The notes beneath the pieces were generated by a model. That model was not told the DNA's origin. It saw nothing but the letters and a program-made list of their open reading frames with translations, and made no database searches. Shown here in pieces: positions 46,980-55,666 of a stretch of DNA of 64,000 nucleotides (position 1 is the stretch's first letter; every line of letters begins with the position of its first letter). The stretch is from Massilia sp. WG5 (GTDB lineage Bacteria > Pseudomonadota > Gammaproteobacteria > Burkholderiales > Burkholderiaceae_D): the NCBI RefSeq assembly GCF_001412595.2, contig NZ_CP012640.2, forward strand, positions 2,232,001 to 2,296,000, in the 5' to 3' direction. A program made the translations under genes and the position numbers.

Positions 46980-47267
46980 ATGACTGAAAACGATCCGCGG
47001 ACCAGCTTTCGCGGCCTGCCGCTGACCGCGGAACAAGACAGCGAAATCAGGCACTACATCCACGTCCGGACACGCCTCGGCCTCCCCTGGGATACCCCCG
47101 AGCTGCAGGCGATGCTCGACGACATGCTCGACCCGCCCGAATCCGCGGACGAAGACCGGCAGGCGCTGGCCGACAGCATGGGCGCACACGGCCTGCAGGC
47201 GGAGGACGACGCGGACGACGACGCCGCAGCAGCACCGCACGAACACCATGGCTGGCAGGCTCCCTAG
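46980..47267 (+). CDS. Small acidic protein of unknown function
   Basis: A 95-residue protein, strongly acidic at its C-terminus (EDDADDDAAAAPHEHHG), with a helical N-terminal half (TAEQDSEIRHYIHVRTRLGLPWDTPELQAMLDDML). GAGGG lies upstream and codon use fits the genome. I recognise no family. It precedes a fatty-acid desaturase by about 100 bases. Confidence 0.5.
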   Translation: MTENDPRTSFRGLPLTAEQDSEIRHYIHVRTRLGLPWDTPELQAMLDDMLDPPESADEDRQALADSMGAHGLQAEDDADDDAAAAPHEHHGWQAP

Positions 47268-47368
47268 CGGTGTCAGGCCCCGGCCCTGGACTGCCACACG
47301 GCAGCGGTTCGACGGCGCCGCCGATCGGGGTTAAGCTGGTCCGGGCACCGCTCTCATGGAGGACCGGC

Positions 47369-48562
47369 ATGGATCGACTTTCGCAATTTGTCGCGCACGG
47401 CCTGCTGGATGCAGGCGCCTGGCACATCGTTGCCTATACCCTGCTGACGACCCACCTGACCATCGTCGCCGTCACCATCTACCTGCACCGCTGCCAGGCG
47501 CACCGGTCCCTCGAGCTGCATCCGGCCGTCAGCCATGCCTTCCGTTTCTGGCTCTGGATCGCGACCGGCATGGCCACGCGCGAATGGGTTGCGGTGCACC
47601 GCAAGCACCATGCCCATTGCGAAAAGGAGGGCGACCCGCACAGCCCGCAGCTGGCCGGCATTCGCAAGGTTTTGTTGGAGGGAACGGAACTTTACCGGGC
47701 CGCAGTGCGCGATCCGGCCACCGTCGAGCGCTTCGGCCAGGGCACGCCCGACGACTGGCTGGAGCGGAAAGTGTACGCGGCCTGTTCCTGGCAAGGCGTG
47801 GGCCTGTTGCTGCTGGCCGACCTGGCGATGTTCGGCGCGATCGGCGCCACCGTGTGGGCCGTCCAGATGCTGTGGATCCCGGTCACTGCCGCCGGCATCA
47901 TCAATGGCCTTGGCCACTACCGGGGCTACCGCAATTTCGACGGTCCGCATGCGGCCGCCAACATCCTCCCCTGGGGCATCCTGATCGGCGGCGAAGAGCT
48001 GCACAACAACCACCATACCTTCCCGGCCTCCGCCAAACTGTCGGCGCGCTGGTTCGAGCTGGACATCGGCTGGTGCTACATCCGCCTGCTGCAGGGCCTG
48101 GGCCTGGCCCGCGTGAGACAGCTGCCGGCGCGACCGGCAAGGCGGGGCGCCGGCCAGCCCGCCACGCCGCTGAGCATCGCCACCGTCGTCGGGATCAGCG
48201 CCTGCCGTCATCACGTGATGCGCGAATACGGCCTGATGCTGGCGCGCACCCTGCGGATCGAATTGCGCCAGGCCGGCTGCCGCACCAGCCTGCGCGTCAG
48301 GCGCCAGGCCGAGCGCCTGCTGCGGCGCGAGCCGGATTACCTGGGCGCCGGCCAACGTGCCGAACTCGAGCTCCTGCTCGGGGCCTACACGCCGCTGGCG
48401 CGCATGCAAGCCATGCGCCAGGAACTGCGCCAGTTATGGGAAGCGAAATCGGCGAGCCCGCAGGAATTGCTGGGTCACCTGAGCGAATGGTGCGAACGGG
48501 CCGAACGCTCGGGCGTGGCGCCGCTGCTCGGCTTCGCACAGCGCCTGCGTTCCTATGGCTGA
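47369..48562 (+). CDS. Fatty acid desaturase (acyl-CoA/acyl-lipid type), first
   Basis: A 397-residue membrane di-iron desaturase. The three histidine boxes are HRCQAH (residues about 38-43), HRKHHAH and HNNHHTF. The C-terminal 130 residues form a helical, charged extension. It introduces a double bond, probably delta-9, into membrane acyl chains. GGAGG six bases upstream selects ATG 47369. It faces a paralogue tail-to-tail at 48640-49851 with the same boxes and extension. Confidence 0.92.
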   Translation: MDRLSQFVAHGLLDAGAWHIVAYTLLTTHLTIVAVTIYLHRCQAHRSLELHPAVSHAFRFWLWIATGMATREWVAVHRKHHAHCEKEGDPHSPQLAGIRKVLLEGTELYRAAVRDPATVERFGQGTPDDWLERKVYAACSWQGVGLLLLADLAMFGAIGATVWAVQMLWIPVTAAGIINGLGHYRGYRNFDGPHAAANILPWGILIGGEELHNNHHTFPASAKLSARWFELDIGWCYIRLLQGLGLARVRQLPARPARRGAGQPATPLSIATVVGISACRHHVMREYGLMLARTLRIELRQAGCRTSLRVRRQAERLLRREPDYLGAGQRAELELLLGAYTPLARMQAMRQELRQLWEAKSASPQELLGHLSEWCERAERSGVAPLLGFAQRLRSYG

Positions 48563-48584
48563 ACGGCGGAAGCGGCGCGACAAT

Positions 48585-48611
48585 GAAAAATGCCCCTGGT
48601 CAGGGGCATTT
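48585..48611 (-). terminator. Terminator between the two desaturase genes
   Basis: AAATGCCCCTG (48588-48598) and CAGGGGCATTT (48601-48611) form a perfect hairpin. On the minus strand it is followed by TTTCATTG, so it mainly ends the leftward gene; on the plus strand the T-run is short. Confidence 0.75.
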
Positions 48612-48639
48612 GGGGACAATTCAAGAAAGCGCAGGAAAC

Positions 48640-49851
48640 TCAGGCATAGCTGCGCAGGCGCAGCGAGAAATCCTGCAGGGCCTTGATGCCCGAGGCTTCG
48701 GCACGAGCGCACCAGTCCTGCAGCTGTTGCAGCAGCTGGTCGCGGGTCGAGTGCGAACGCTCCCAGATTGCGCCCAGTTCCACGCGCATCTGGTGCATGG
48801 TTTCCAGCACCTTGCTGTGCTCGAACAGCTCGCTCAGCTGGGCCTGCTGCGGCGCCTGCAGCTTGGCCGGCTCGCGCTGCATCAGCTTGCGCGAGGTCTT
48901 CAGGAAACGCGCTTCCAGTTCGGCCTTGTGCTTCAGGTGCTCGACTTCCTCGCGGAACGCCGCTTTCACCGACTTGGCGTACTTGGCCATCACGTCGTAG
49001 CGGTTGGTGATGACGGACTGCAGCGTATCGAGGTCGGCTTCCAGCTTGTTCTTGGCCAGCTTCGGCTTCGGAATGGTCTTCTTGACCTTGGCCAGGCCCA
49101 CCATTTCCATCATGCGGATGTAGGCGTAGCCGATGTCGAACTCGTACCACTTGCTCGACAGCTTGGCCGAGGTGGCGAAGGTGTGGTGGTTGTTGTGCAG
49201 TTCTTCGCCGCCGATCAGGATGCCCCACGGGATCAGGTTGCAGGCTGCATCGTTGCAGTCGTAATTGCGGTAGCCCGTCCAGTGGCCCAGGCCGTTGATG
49301 ATGCCGGCCGCCGTAATCGGGATCCACAGCATCTGCACGGCCCAGATCGTGATGCCGGCCACGCCGAACAGCATCACGTTGATCGGCAGCAGGGCCGACA
49401 CGCCCAGCCAGCTGTACTTGGTGTACAGGTTATTTTCGATCCAGTCGTTCGGGCAACCGTGGCCGTACTTCTCCAGGGTTTCCAGGTTCTTGGTCTCGGC
49501 GCGGTACAGTTCGGCGCCTTCCAGCAGCACTTTCTTGATGCCGCGGGTAACCGGGCTGTGCGGATCGTCGACGGTCTCGCACTTCGCATGGTGCTTGCGG
49601 TGCACGGCGGCCCATTCCTTGGTGACCTGGCCGGTGGTCAGCCACAGCCAGAAGCGGAAGAAATGGCTGACGATCGGATGCAGGTCCAGCGCACGGTGCG
49701 CCTGGTGACGGTGCAGATAGATGGTGACGCCGGCGATCGTGATGTGGGTAACGATCAGCGTGTACACGACCATCTGCCAGCCCGACAGATCGGCCAAGCC
49801 ACCGTCCAGGAAGGACAGGACAGCTTGAAAGATGTTGCTCAGAAAATTCAT
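48640..49851 (-). CDS. Fatty acid desaturase, second (paralogue)
   Basis: A 403-residue desaturase with histidine boxes HRHQAH, HRKHHAKCE and HNNHHTF. It shares most of the core with the convergent 47369 gene (both have WAVQMLWIP and TAAGIINGLGH) and a Lys/Glu-rich C-terminal helical tail. GGAG before ATG 49851 (MNFLSN) supports the start. Which of the pair is constitutive and which cold-induced cannot be told from sequence. Confidence 0.93.
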   Translation of the reverse strand: MNFLSNIFQAVLSFLDGGLADLSGWQMVVYTLIVTHITIAGVTIYLHRHQAHRALDLHPIVSHFFRFWLWLTTGQVTKEWAAVHRKHHAKCETVDDPHSPVTRGIKKVLLEGAELYRAETKNLETLEKYGHGCPNDWIENNLYTKYSWLGVSALLPINVMLFGVAGITIWAVQMLWIPITAAGIINGLGHWTGYRNYDCNDAACNLIPWGILIGGEELHNNHHTFATSAKLSSKWYEFDIGYAYIRMMEMVGLAKVKKTIPKPKLAKNKLEADLDTLQSVITNRYDVMAKYAKSVKAAFREEVEHLKHKAELEARFLKTSRKLMQREPAKLQAPQQAQLSELFEHSKVLETMHQMRVELGAIWERSHSTRDQLLQQLQDWCARAEASGIKALQDFSLRLRSYA

Positions 49852-49971
49852 TAACACTCCAATTGGATGGCTTGCAATCGCCCAGAACTGTCAAACGCGT
49901 CGCATGACGCCAATACGCATTTTACGCGTATCTAGTGACCTGCGGCACGCCCAAGGCTAATGAATGCAGTC

Positions 49972-51297
49972 TTAATTGTGGATCCGTGCCACAACCGATG
50001 CTATATGCGCATCAAGAAGACGAGTGTCAAGTGCCGGGATGCCAAGCTTGATCTCGCCAGCTTGCACCAGGGCATAAATTTTCTTGTTGATTTCGGAAAC
50101 CACGCCGCCCTGCCCGTTTTCCGGATCGCCGATCCAGAAGCCCAGGTCGAGCTCGTAGCCTTCCGGCGCGAAGCGGCTCAGCGAGACCCCGGGCGCCGGG
50201 TTCTCCAGCACGCGTGGCGTGCCGATCGCCTGGGCCGCCAGCAGCGGCATCACCTGCTCCAGGTCGGAGCCGTAGGCCACCATCAGCTTGGTCGAGGCCC
50301 GCACCGCGCGCATGCTGAGGGTCTGGTTCAGCACCGGACCGGAGATCAGCATCTCGTTCGGCAGCACGGTTTCGACGCCGTCCAGGCCCTGCAGCACGGT
50401 GTAGCGGGTATTGATCTGGGTGACCTTGCCGGTGTACTTGTCGACCGAGATCATGTCGCCGATCGACAGGCTGCGCTCGATCAGGATGATGAAGCCGGAC
50501 ACGTAGTTGCTGGCGATACGCTGCATGCCCAGGCCGAGGCCGACGCCGAGCGCGCCGCCGAACACGGACAGGACGGTGAGGTCGATGCCGACCAGGCTCA
50601 GGCTGATCAGCACGGAGCCGACGATCAGCACCGCGCGGCTGACCCGCGCGAGCGCCACGCGCAGCGAGCTGTGCAGGGCCTGCACGCCCATCAGGCGCTC
50701 TTCCAGCGCGGCGCCGGCCCACAGCGCCAGCATCATCAGCACCGCCACCGAGACGATGGCCTGCAGCACGTCCGCCAGGGTGACGAAATCGTTGCGCCTG
50801 GTGCCGTACTTGATCGTGGTGGCGTCGAGGACGTCGAAGATCTCCGGCCACATGCCGGTGATGTACAGCGCGACCGCCGCCCACACCACCAGGGCGAAGA
50901 TCTTCTCGAAGGTGATAAAGGCCTCGCCCAGCTGGCCGTGGCGCGCGAACACCCGCCGCAGCAGGTAGAAAGCCAGGCGGATCACGACCAGCGACCAGAA
51001 CACGGGAATCGCCACCTTCACGATATTCGTGTGGAAACGGTGCCCGGCCAACAGCGTACTGGACAGGTACAGCAGGCCGACCACCAGCAGCGGCGCCACC
51101 ACCCGCGCAAGGCTTTCCATGCCCTCGTGGCGCGTGGTGACGCCGCGTGCGGTGCGGCGGCGGCGCCACCAGAATTGCAGCAGGCCCGCGCACAGCCAGC
51201 CCAGCACGACGCTGGCGGCAATCGACCCGACCTGCCACGGCATGCCGGGGCGGCTCAGGTCGCCGAGCAGATCGTCGATCAGGCTGGTCAGCGGCAT
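49972..51297 (-). CDS. MscS family mechanosensitive channel
   Basis: A 441-residue membrane protein with about five N-terminal helices and the MscS pore segment LSVFGGALGVGLGLGMQRIASNYVSGFIILIERSLSIGD (near residues 245-283), followed by the beta and alpha-beta vestibule domains. Larger than E. coli MscS (286) because of the extra helices, like YbdG-type channels. It releases solutes at hypo-osmotic shock. Confidence 0.9.
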   Translation of the reverse strand: MPLTSLIDDLLGDLSRPGMPWQVGSIAASVVLGWLCAGLLQFWWRRRRTARGVTTRHEGMESLARVVAPLLVVGLLYLSSTLLAGHRFHTNIVKVAIPVFWSLVVIRLAFYLLRRVFARHGQLGEAFITFEKIFALVVWAAVALYITGMWPEIFDVLDATTIKYGTRRNDFVTLADVLQAIVSVAVLMMLALWAGAALEERLMGVQALHSSLRVALARVSRAVLIVGSVLISLSLVGIDLTVLSVFGGALGVGLGLGMQRIASNYVSGFIILIERSLSIGDMISVDKYTGKVTQINTRYTVLQGLDGVETVLPNEMLISGPVLNQTLSMRAVRASTKLMVAYGSDLEQVMPLLAAQAIGTPRVLENPAPGVSLSRFAPEGYELDLGFWIGDPENGQGGVVSEINKKIYALVQAGEIKLGIPALDTRLLDAHIASVVARIHN

Positions 51298-51307
51298 GGT
51301 CTAGCGA

Positions 51308-52633
51308 TTACTCGTCGGTATCGGCGGCCTCGTCGGCTTTGGGGGCCTCGTCGGCTTTGGCAGCCTTGGCCGCGGCCTTGCGCTCGAACACGGCGGCGAA
51401 GAAGCCGTCGGTGTCGTGCTTGTGCGGCAGCATCTTGAGGGTATCGCCCATTTCCAGCGGAATCCGCTGCTCGGCCAGGACCTTGTTCATCGGCACCAGT
51501 TCGAAGTCCGGATGGCTGGCCAGGAATTGCGCGACGATGCCGTCGTTTTCCTCATCCAGCAGGCTGCAGGTCGCATAGACCAGGCGACCGCCGAACTTCA
51601 CCAGGCGCGAGGCGCCGTCCAGGATCGAGATCTGCTTTTCGGTCAGTTCGGCGATGTCTTGCGGCTGCTGGCGCCATTTCACGTCCGGATTGCGGCGCAG
51701 CGTGCCCATGCCCGAGCACGGTGCATCGACCAGCACGCGGTCGATCTTGCCGGCCAGGCGTTTTACCTTGGCGTCGCGCTCGTGCGCGATCACCACCGGA
51801 TGCACGTTCGACAGGCCGCTGCGCGCCAGGCGCGGCTTCAGCTTGGTGAGGCGCTTTTCCGAGACGTCGAAGGCATACAGGCGGCCGGTGCTGCGCATGA
51901 TCGCGCCGATCGCCAGCGTCTTGCCGCCGGCGCCGGCGCAGAAGTCGACCACCATCTCGCCGCGGCGCGCACCCAGCAGCTGGGCCAGCACCTGGCTGCC
52001 CTCGTCCTGGACTTCGATCGCGCCTTCCTTGAACAGCGGCAGGTTCTGCAGGGCCGGCTTCTTCCGGATCCGCAGGCCGGTCGACGCGTACGGGGTCGGC
52101 TCGGCCACGATCGGGGCAGCGGCCAGCTCGGCGATCACCTTCTCGCGGTCGGTCTTCAGGGTGTTGACGCGCAGGTCCAGCGGCGCCGGCGTGTTCAGCA
52201 CGGCAGCCAGCTGCAGGGTCTCTTCTTCGCCGTACTGGGCGACGAATTTGTCGTACAGCCAGTCGGGCAGGTTGGCGCGCTTCTTCGGCGGCAGCAGCGA
52301 ACGGTCGATTTCCTTGATGCGGGCCAGGAATTCGTTTTCGTCTTCCGTCAGGCCGCCCAGCGACTCGACGCCGACCGCCTCGGCCATGCCAAGCAGCACC
52401 AGGCGGCGCATGGTGGCGCTGGCGCCGGTGCCGAAGCCGCCGAATTCGGTGAAGAAGTTCTTGTTGCGCAGCACCGAATAGATGCATTCGGCGATGGCGC
52501 CGCGTTCGCGGCCGCCGAGGCGGGGATGGTCCTTGAAGTAGCGCGACAGGGTGACGTCGGCCGGCGCCATGAAGCGCAGGATCTCGCGCAATACTTCTTC
52601 AGCATTGCCGAGGATCGCGGGTGGCAATCTCAT
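51308..52633 (-). CDS. RsmB/NOP family SAM-dependent RNA methyltransferase
   Basis: A 441-residue cytosine-5 methyltransferase. Motif I is VDFCAGAGGKTLAIGA, motif IV PCSGMGTLRRNPDVKW and motif VI VYATCSLLDEEN with the two catalytic cysteines. The N-terminal domain has an NusB-like helical flavour but no clear NusB. The C-terminus has repeated Ala/Asp-rich low complexity (AAKAAKADEAPKADEAADTDE). Its target rRNA position is unknown. A GNM-like start at 52633 (MRLPPAILGNAEEV) was chosen; the gene is 13 bases after purN. Confidence 0.88.
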   Translation of the reverse strand: MRLPPAILGNAEEVLREILRFMAPADVTLSRYFKDHPRLGGRERGAIAECIYSVLRNKNFFTEFGGFGTGASATMRRLVLLGMAEAVGVESLGGLTEDENEFLARIKEIDRSLLPPKKRANLPDWLYDKFVAQYGEEETLQLAAVLNTPAPLDLRVNTLKTDREKVIAELAAAPIVAEPTPYASTGLRIRKKPALQNLPLFKEGAIEVQDEGSQVLAQLLGARRGEMVVDFCAGAGGKTLAIGAIMRSTGRLYAFDVSEKRLTKLKPRLARSGLSNVHPVVIAHERDAKVKRLAGKIDRVLVDAPCSGMGTLRRNPDVKWRQQPQDIAELTEKQISILDGASRLVKFGGRLVYATCSLLDEENDGIVAQFLASHPDFELVPMNKVLAEQRIPLEMGDTLKMLPHKHDTDGFFAAVFERKAAAKAAKADEAPKADEAADTDE

Positions 52634-52646
52634 GTGTTTCCTTGGT

Positions 52647-53264
52647 TTAAATACTGGTGGTCTCGGCGATGCGGACTTCGCCGTCGGCGATGCGCAGCCT
52701 GTCTTCGACGAACAGGCGCACCGCTTGCGGATAAATGACGTGTTCCTCGGCCAGCAGGCGCTGCGCCAGGCTGTCCTCGGTGTCGCCGGGCAGCACCGGG
52801 ATGCGCGCCTGCAGCACGCTCGGGCCATGGTCCAGCTCGGCAGTGACGAAGTGCACGGTGGCGCCATGCTCGACCACCTTCGCCTCCAGCGCCTGGCGGT
52901 GCGTGTGCAGCCCGGGGAACAGCGGCAGCAGCGACGGGTGGATGTTCAGCATGCGGCCTTCATAGTGCTGGACGAAAGCCGGGGTGAGGATGCGCATGAA
53001 GCCGGCCAGCACCACCAGGTCGGGCGCGAAGCCGTCGATGAGCTGCTGCAGGGCGCCGTCGAAGGCTTCGCGCGAGGCGAAAGCCTTGTGGTCGACCACC
53101 GCGGTCGGGATGCCGTGGGCCTGCGCGAACGCGAGCCCCTGGGCCTCAGGCTTATTGCTGATCACGGCGGCAATCCGGGCTGGCCACTGCTGCGCTTCAC
53201 GCGCACGCACGATGGCTTCCATATTGCTGCCGCGGCCAGAAATAAGGATCACGATATTTTTCAT
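52647..53264 (-). CDS. purN: Phosphoribosylglycinamide formyltransferase
   Basis: A 205-residue GAR transformylase: IVILISGRGSNMEAIV opening, catalytic Asn-His-Asp set in GRMLNIHPSLLPLFPGLHTH and VHFVTAELDHGPSVLQ. It performs the third step of purine synthesis with 10-formyl-tetrahydrofolate. It is followed on the same strand by the RNA methyltransferase. Confidence 0.96.
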   Translation of the reverse strand: MKNIVILISGRGSNMEAIVRAREAQQWPARIAAVISNKPEAQGLAFAQAHGIPTAVVDHKAFASREAFDGALQQLIDGFAPDLVVLAGFMRILTPAFVQHYEGRMLNIHPSLLPLFPGLHTHRQALEAKVVEHGATVHFVTAELDHGPSVLQARIPVLPGDTEDSLAQRLLAEEHVIYPQAVRLFVEDRLRIADGEVRIAETTSI

Positions 53265-53320
53265 AAGCGCGCATTGTACCGCGAGGGCGGGGGTAGGCCA
53301 ACGGAAAGGGAAAGGAATAC

Positions 53321-53407
53321 CGTCATCCCTGCGCAGGCGGGGATCCAGGTTCGCAAGCGTTTCGTTGGTTCAAATAGAACTTGGCTCCCCGCCTTCGCGG
53401 GGACGAC
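53321..53407. repeat. REP-like pair in inverted orientation
   Basis: CGTCATCCCTGCGCAGGCGG...CCAGGTT (53321-53351) faces AACTTGGCTCCCCGCCTTCG...GGACGAC (53378-53407), the same paired layout as at 26001-26078. It lies between barstar-like and purN, both on the minus strand. Confidence 0.8.
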
Positions 53408-53427
53408 GTTTATACGCCGCAGGGCCC

Positions 53428-53877
53428 TTATTCGAAGGGCCGCGCCCCGACCCACCCCACCGATTGCGGCGATTGCGGCTCTTCAAAGGAATAGAACACG
53501 CGGAACGGGACTTTTTTCTCGGCCCAGAATTCGGCGGCGTCGCGGAAGACGTCGAGCAGGGTTTCGCGGGCTTCCTTGTCGAATTTTTGCGTGTTCGGCA
53601 ATTGGTCGAGCACGGCGATGAATCCCGGCTGCGGTCCGGCCTCGGCAATCACGTTAGTGATGCAATTACGCAACGCTTCGAAATTCTTGCTGCACTGACG
53701 GGGGAAAGTAAATTGCTCGCCGATGCGGGCGCAGACTTGCTGTTTGGTGAGGGCGTTGGCGCAATGAGCGTACAGGAAGTGATGGCCCAGGCGGCCTGCT
53801 TCCTTCTGCAGTTCCGTCGCGCGATAGGCCCGGATCGACTGCACAAGATTAGGCGGCACTCTCATCAACAAACTCAT
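53428..53877 (-). CDS. Barstar-like ribonuclease inhibitor family protein
   Basis: A 149-residue protein. FDKEARETLLDVFRDAAEFWAEKKVPFRVFYSF and KNFEALRNCITNVIAEAG match the barstar fold pattern (K-N-F-x-A-L...). There is an N-terminal extra of about 50 residues. No barnase-type nuclease lies beside it, so it may be an orphan immunity gene or play a housekeeping role. Its start ATG is at 53877. Confidence 0.75.
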   Translation of the reverse strand: MSLLMRVPPNLVQSIRAYRATELQKEAGRLGHHFLYAHCANALTKQQVCARIGEQFTFPRQCSKNFEALRNCITNVIAEAGPQPGFIAVLDQLPNTQKFDKEARETLLDVFRDAAEFWAEKKVPFRVFYSFEEPQSPQSVGWVGARPFE

Positions 53878-54180
53878 TTTCCCCTCAAGTTTCCCACCGT
53901 TAAAACCCTTAGTCCCGTAAGGGTAACGTTTTGTGGTAGTTGAATCAACCCGAATATTGTCGGGCAGGCTCGATTTGTAAGATTTGCAGGGAATTTTCAG
54001 CCTGTATTAAGGCTTTTACACTGTTTTTCGCTGTAGAGATCGATATGCATATCTGCTTCCTCCTGTTACATTTTGTTGCCACGCGGATTGCCATTGAGTT
54101 GTCGACTAGCGGTAACATGCAGTCGTGGCAGTAAGCGTCCAACCAACCAGAACATAAAGCACACCAACGAGGTATTGAAC
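53878..54180. other. Intergenic region before glycine-zipper gene
   Basis: A 303-base gap between two divergent genes. It contains a short hairpin, ACCCTTA-GTCCCG-TAAGGGT (53905-53924), 27 bases before the barstar-like start. I see no coding frame and no convincing promoter pair. Confidence 0.5.
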
Positions 54181-54699
54181 ATGAACTTCAAAGCCAAACT
54201 GATTCTCTCCGCCGTGGGCGTTTGCGCCCTGCCGCTGGCCCAGGCTGGCGATTTCGAAGATTTCGGCCAGGTCGTGCGTGTGCAGCCGCGCATCGAGCAG
54301 GTCCGCACCCCGCGCCGCGAATGCCGCACCGACTACGTGCAGGCGCCGGTCCAGCAACAGCGCGGCCAGGGCGGCACGGTGGTCGGCGGTATCGCCGGCG
54401 CCCTGCTGGGCAGCCAGGTTGGCGGCGGTAACGGTAAGGTTGCAGCGGCAGCCGCCGGCGCCATCGCCGGCGCCATGGTCGGCGACCACGTCGAGAACGA
54501 CGGCCGCGGCGGCTACGCCGGCACCCAAGAACAGGCGGTGCAGCGCTGCCGTACCGTGGAATCGGTCGAACAGCGCACCAACGGCTACGACGTGACCTAT
54601 AACTACCGCGGCCAGACCTTCAATACCGTGATGAACCGCGATCCGGGCAACCGCGTCCGCCTGCGCGTCTCGGTCGAGCCGGACCAGTACCAGCAGTAA
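54181..54699 (+). CDS. Glycine-zipper 2TM domain surface protein
   Basis: A 172-residue protein with a signal peptide (residues 1-22) and the glycine-zipper segment GGTVVGGIAGALLGSQVGGGNGKVAAAAAGAIAGAMVGDHVE typical of the SlyB/Rick_17kDa group. It is expected to be envelope-located. No lipobox cysteine follows the signal, so it is probably not a lipoprotein. Function unknown. Confidence 0.85.
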   Translation: MNFKAKLILSAVGVCALPLAQAGDFEDFGQVVRVQPRIEQVRTPRRECRTDYVQAPVQQQRGQGGTVVGGIAGALLGSQVGGGNGKVAAAAAGAIAGAMVGDHVENDGRGGYAGTQEQAVQRCRTVESVEQRTNGYDVTYNYRGQTFNTVMNRDPGNRVRLRVSVEPDQYQQ

Positions 54700-54838
54700 T
54701 CAGTTCTACCGGTGCGGAGGACCTACCTCTTCCGCGCCGCAGTTCCTCCGCAGCATCAGCCTGCTGCACTTCCCCGGTGTGTTGCTTGCACTGGGGAAGC
54801 CTCCCCCCGATAATAGGATGTTCCCTTCAGGTCGTCCT

Positions 54839-55663
54839 ATGCTCATCAAACGCAAATCCATCGAACTGGCCGAATCCTCGCGCCGCCCCGCCTCCGCGCC
54901 CGCAGCGAAACCCAAAGCCGCGCGCAAGCCGAAGTTCGCCCCCGTCACCCTGTCCGAGCAGGACGGCGTGCGCTTCCTGCACTTCGGCACCGAGTGGGTG
55001 CAGGGCGCCATGCGCATCCGCAAGCCGGACTGGCCGGAGCTCGAATACGCGCAGCAGATGATGGCCTGGATGCTGTTCATCGAGCAGCCGCGCACCATCG
55101 CCCAGCTGGGCCTGGGCGCCGCCACGCTCACCAAGTTCTGCTACCGCCAGTTTCCCCAGGCCCTGGTCACCGCGGTCGAGCTGAACCCGGCCGTGATCGC
55201 GATCTGCGGCTCGATGTTCAAGCTGCCGTCCGATGACGAGCACCTGCAGGTGCTGGAGATGGATGCGCTGGACTTCGTGCTGGACGAGGCCAACCACGGC
55301 GCCTTCGACGTCCTGCAGTGCGACCTGTACGACGCCACCGCGCGCGGCCCGGTCCTCGACACGCCCGAGTTCTACCAGGCCTGCAACGCCTGCCTGGCCG
55401 GGGACGGCGTCATGACCGTCAACCTGTTCGGCGACCACCCGAGTTTCAAGAAGAACATCAAGGCCATGCGCTTCGCCTTCGAGCAGGTGATCTGCCTGCC
55501 CGAAGTCCACGAGGGCAACGTGGTCGCGCTGTGCTTCAGGAACAAGCCCGACCTCGATCCCGAGCGCCTGGCCGCGCGCGCCGCGCAGATCGTGGCCGCG
55601 ACCAAGCTCCCGGCCAAGTCCTGGGTGAAGGGACTGCAGGCAGCGATCGCCGACCAGCGCTGA
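54839..55663 (+). CDS. Spermidine synthase-like methyltransferase-fold protein
   Basis: A 274-residue protein with a Lys/Ala-rich basic leader (about 40 residues) and a Rossmann-type fold: QLGLGAATLTKFCYRQFPQ is the nucleotide-binding loop, VELNPAVIAICG and LQVLEMDALDFVLD follow, and the DLYDA aspartate is present. This resembles polyamine aminopropyltransferases but some active-site residues may differ; the true substrate is uncertain. Three bases separate it from the GspE-type ATPase gene. Confidence 0.75.
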   Translation: MLIKRKSIELAESSRRPASAPAAKPKAARKPKFAPVTLSEQDGVRFLHFGTEWVQGAMRIRKPDWPELEYAQQMMAWMLFIEQPRTIAQLGLGAATLTKFCYRQFPQALVTAVELNPAVIAICGSMFKLPSDDEHLQVLEMDALDFVLDEANHGAFDVLQCDLYDATARGPVLDTPEFYQACNACLAGDGVMTVNLFGDHPSFKKNIKAMRFAFEQVICLPEVHEGNVVALCFRNKPDLDPERLAARAAQIVAATKLPAKSWVKGLQAAIADQR

Positions 55664-55666
55664 GAC

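Noticed and set aside
47356..49854. A long plus-strand frame running through both desaturase genes
   Set aside because: It is a frame-shifted reading of the first gene joined to an antisense reading of the second; both desaturases have clear histidine boxes in other frames.
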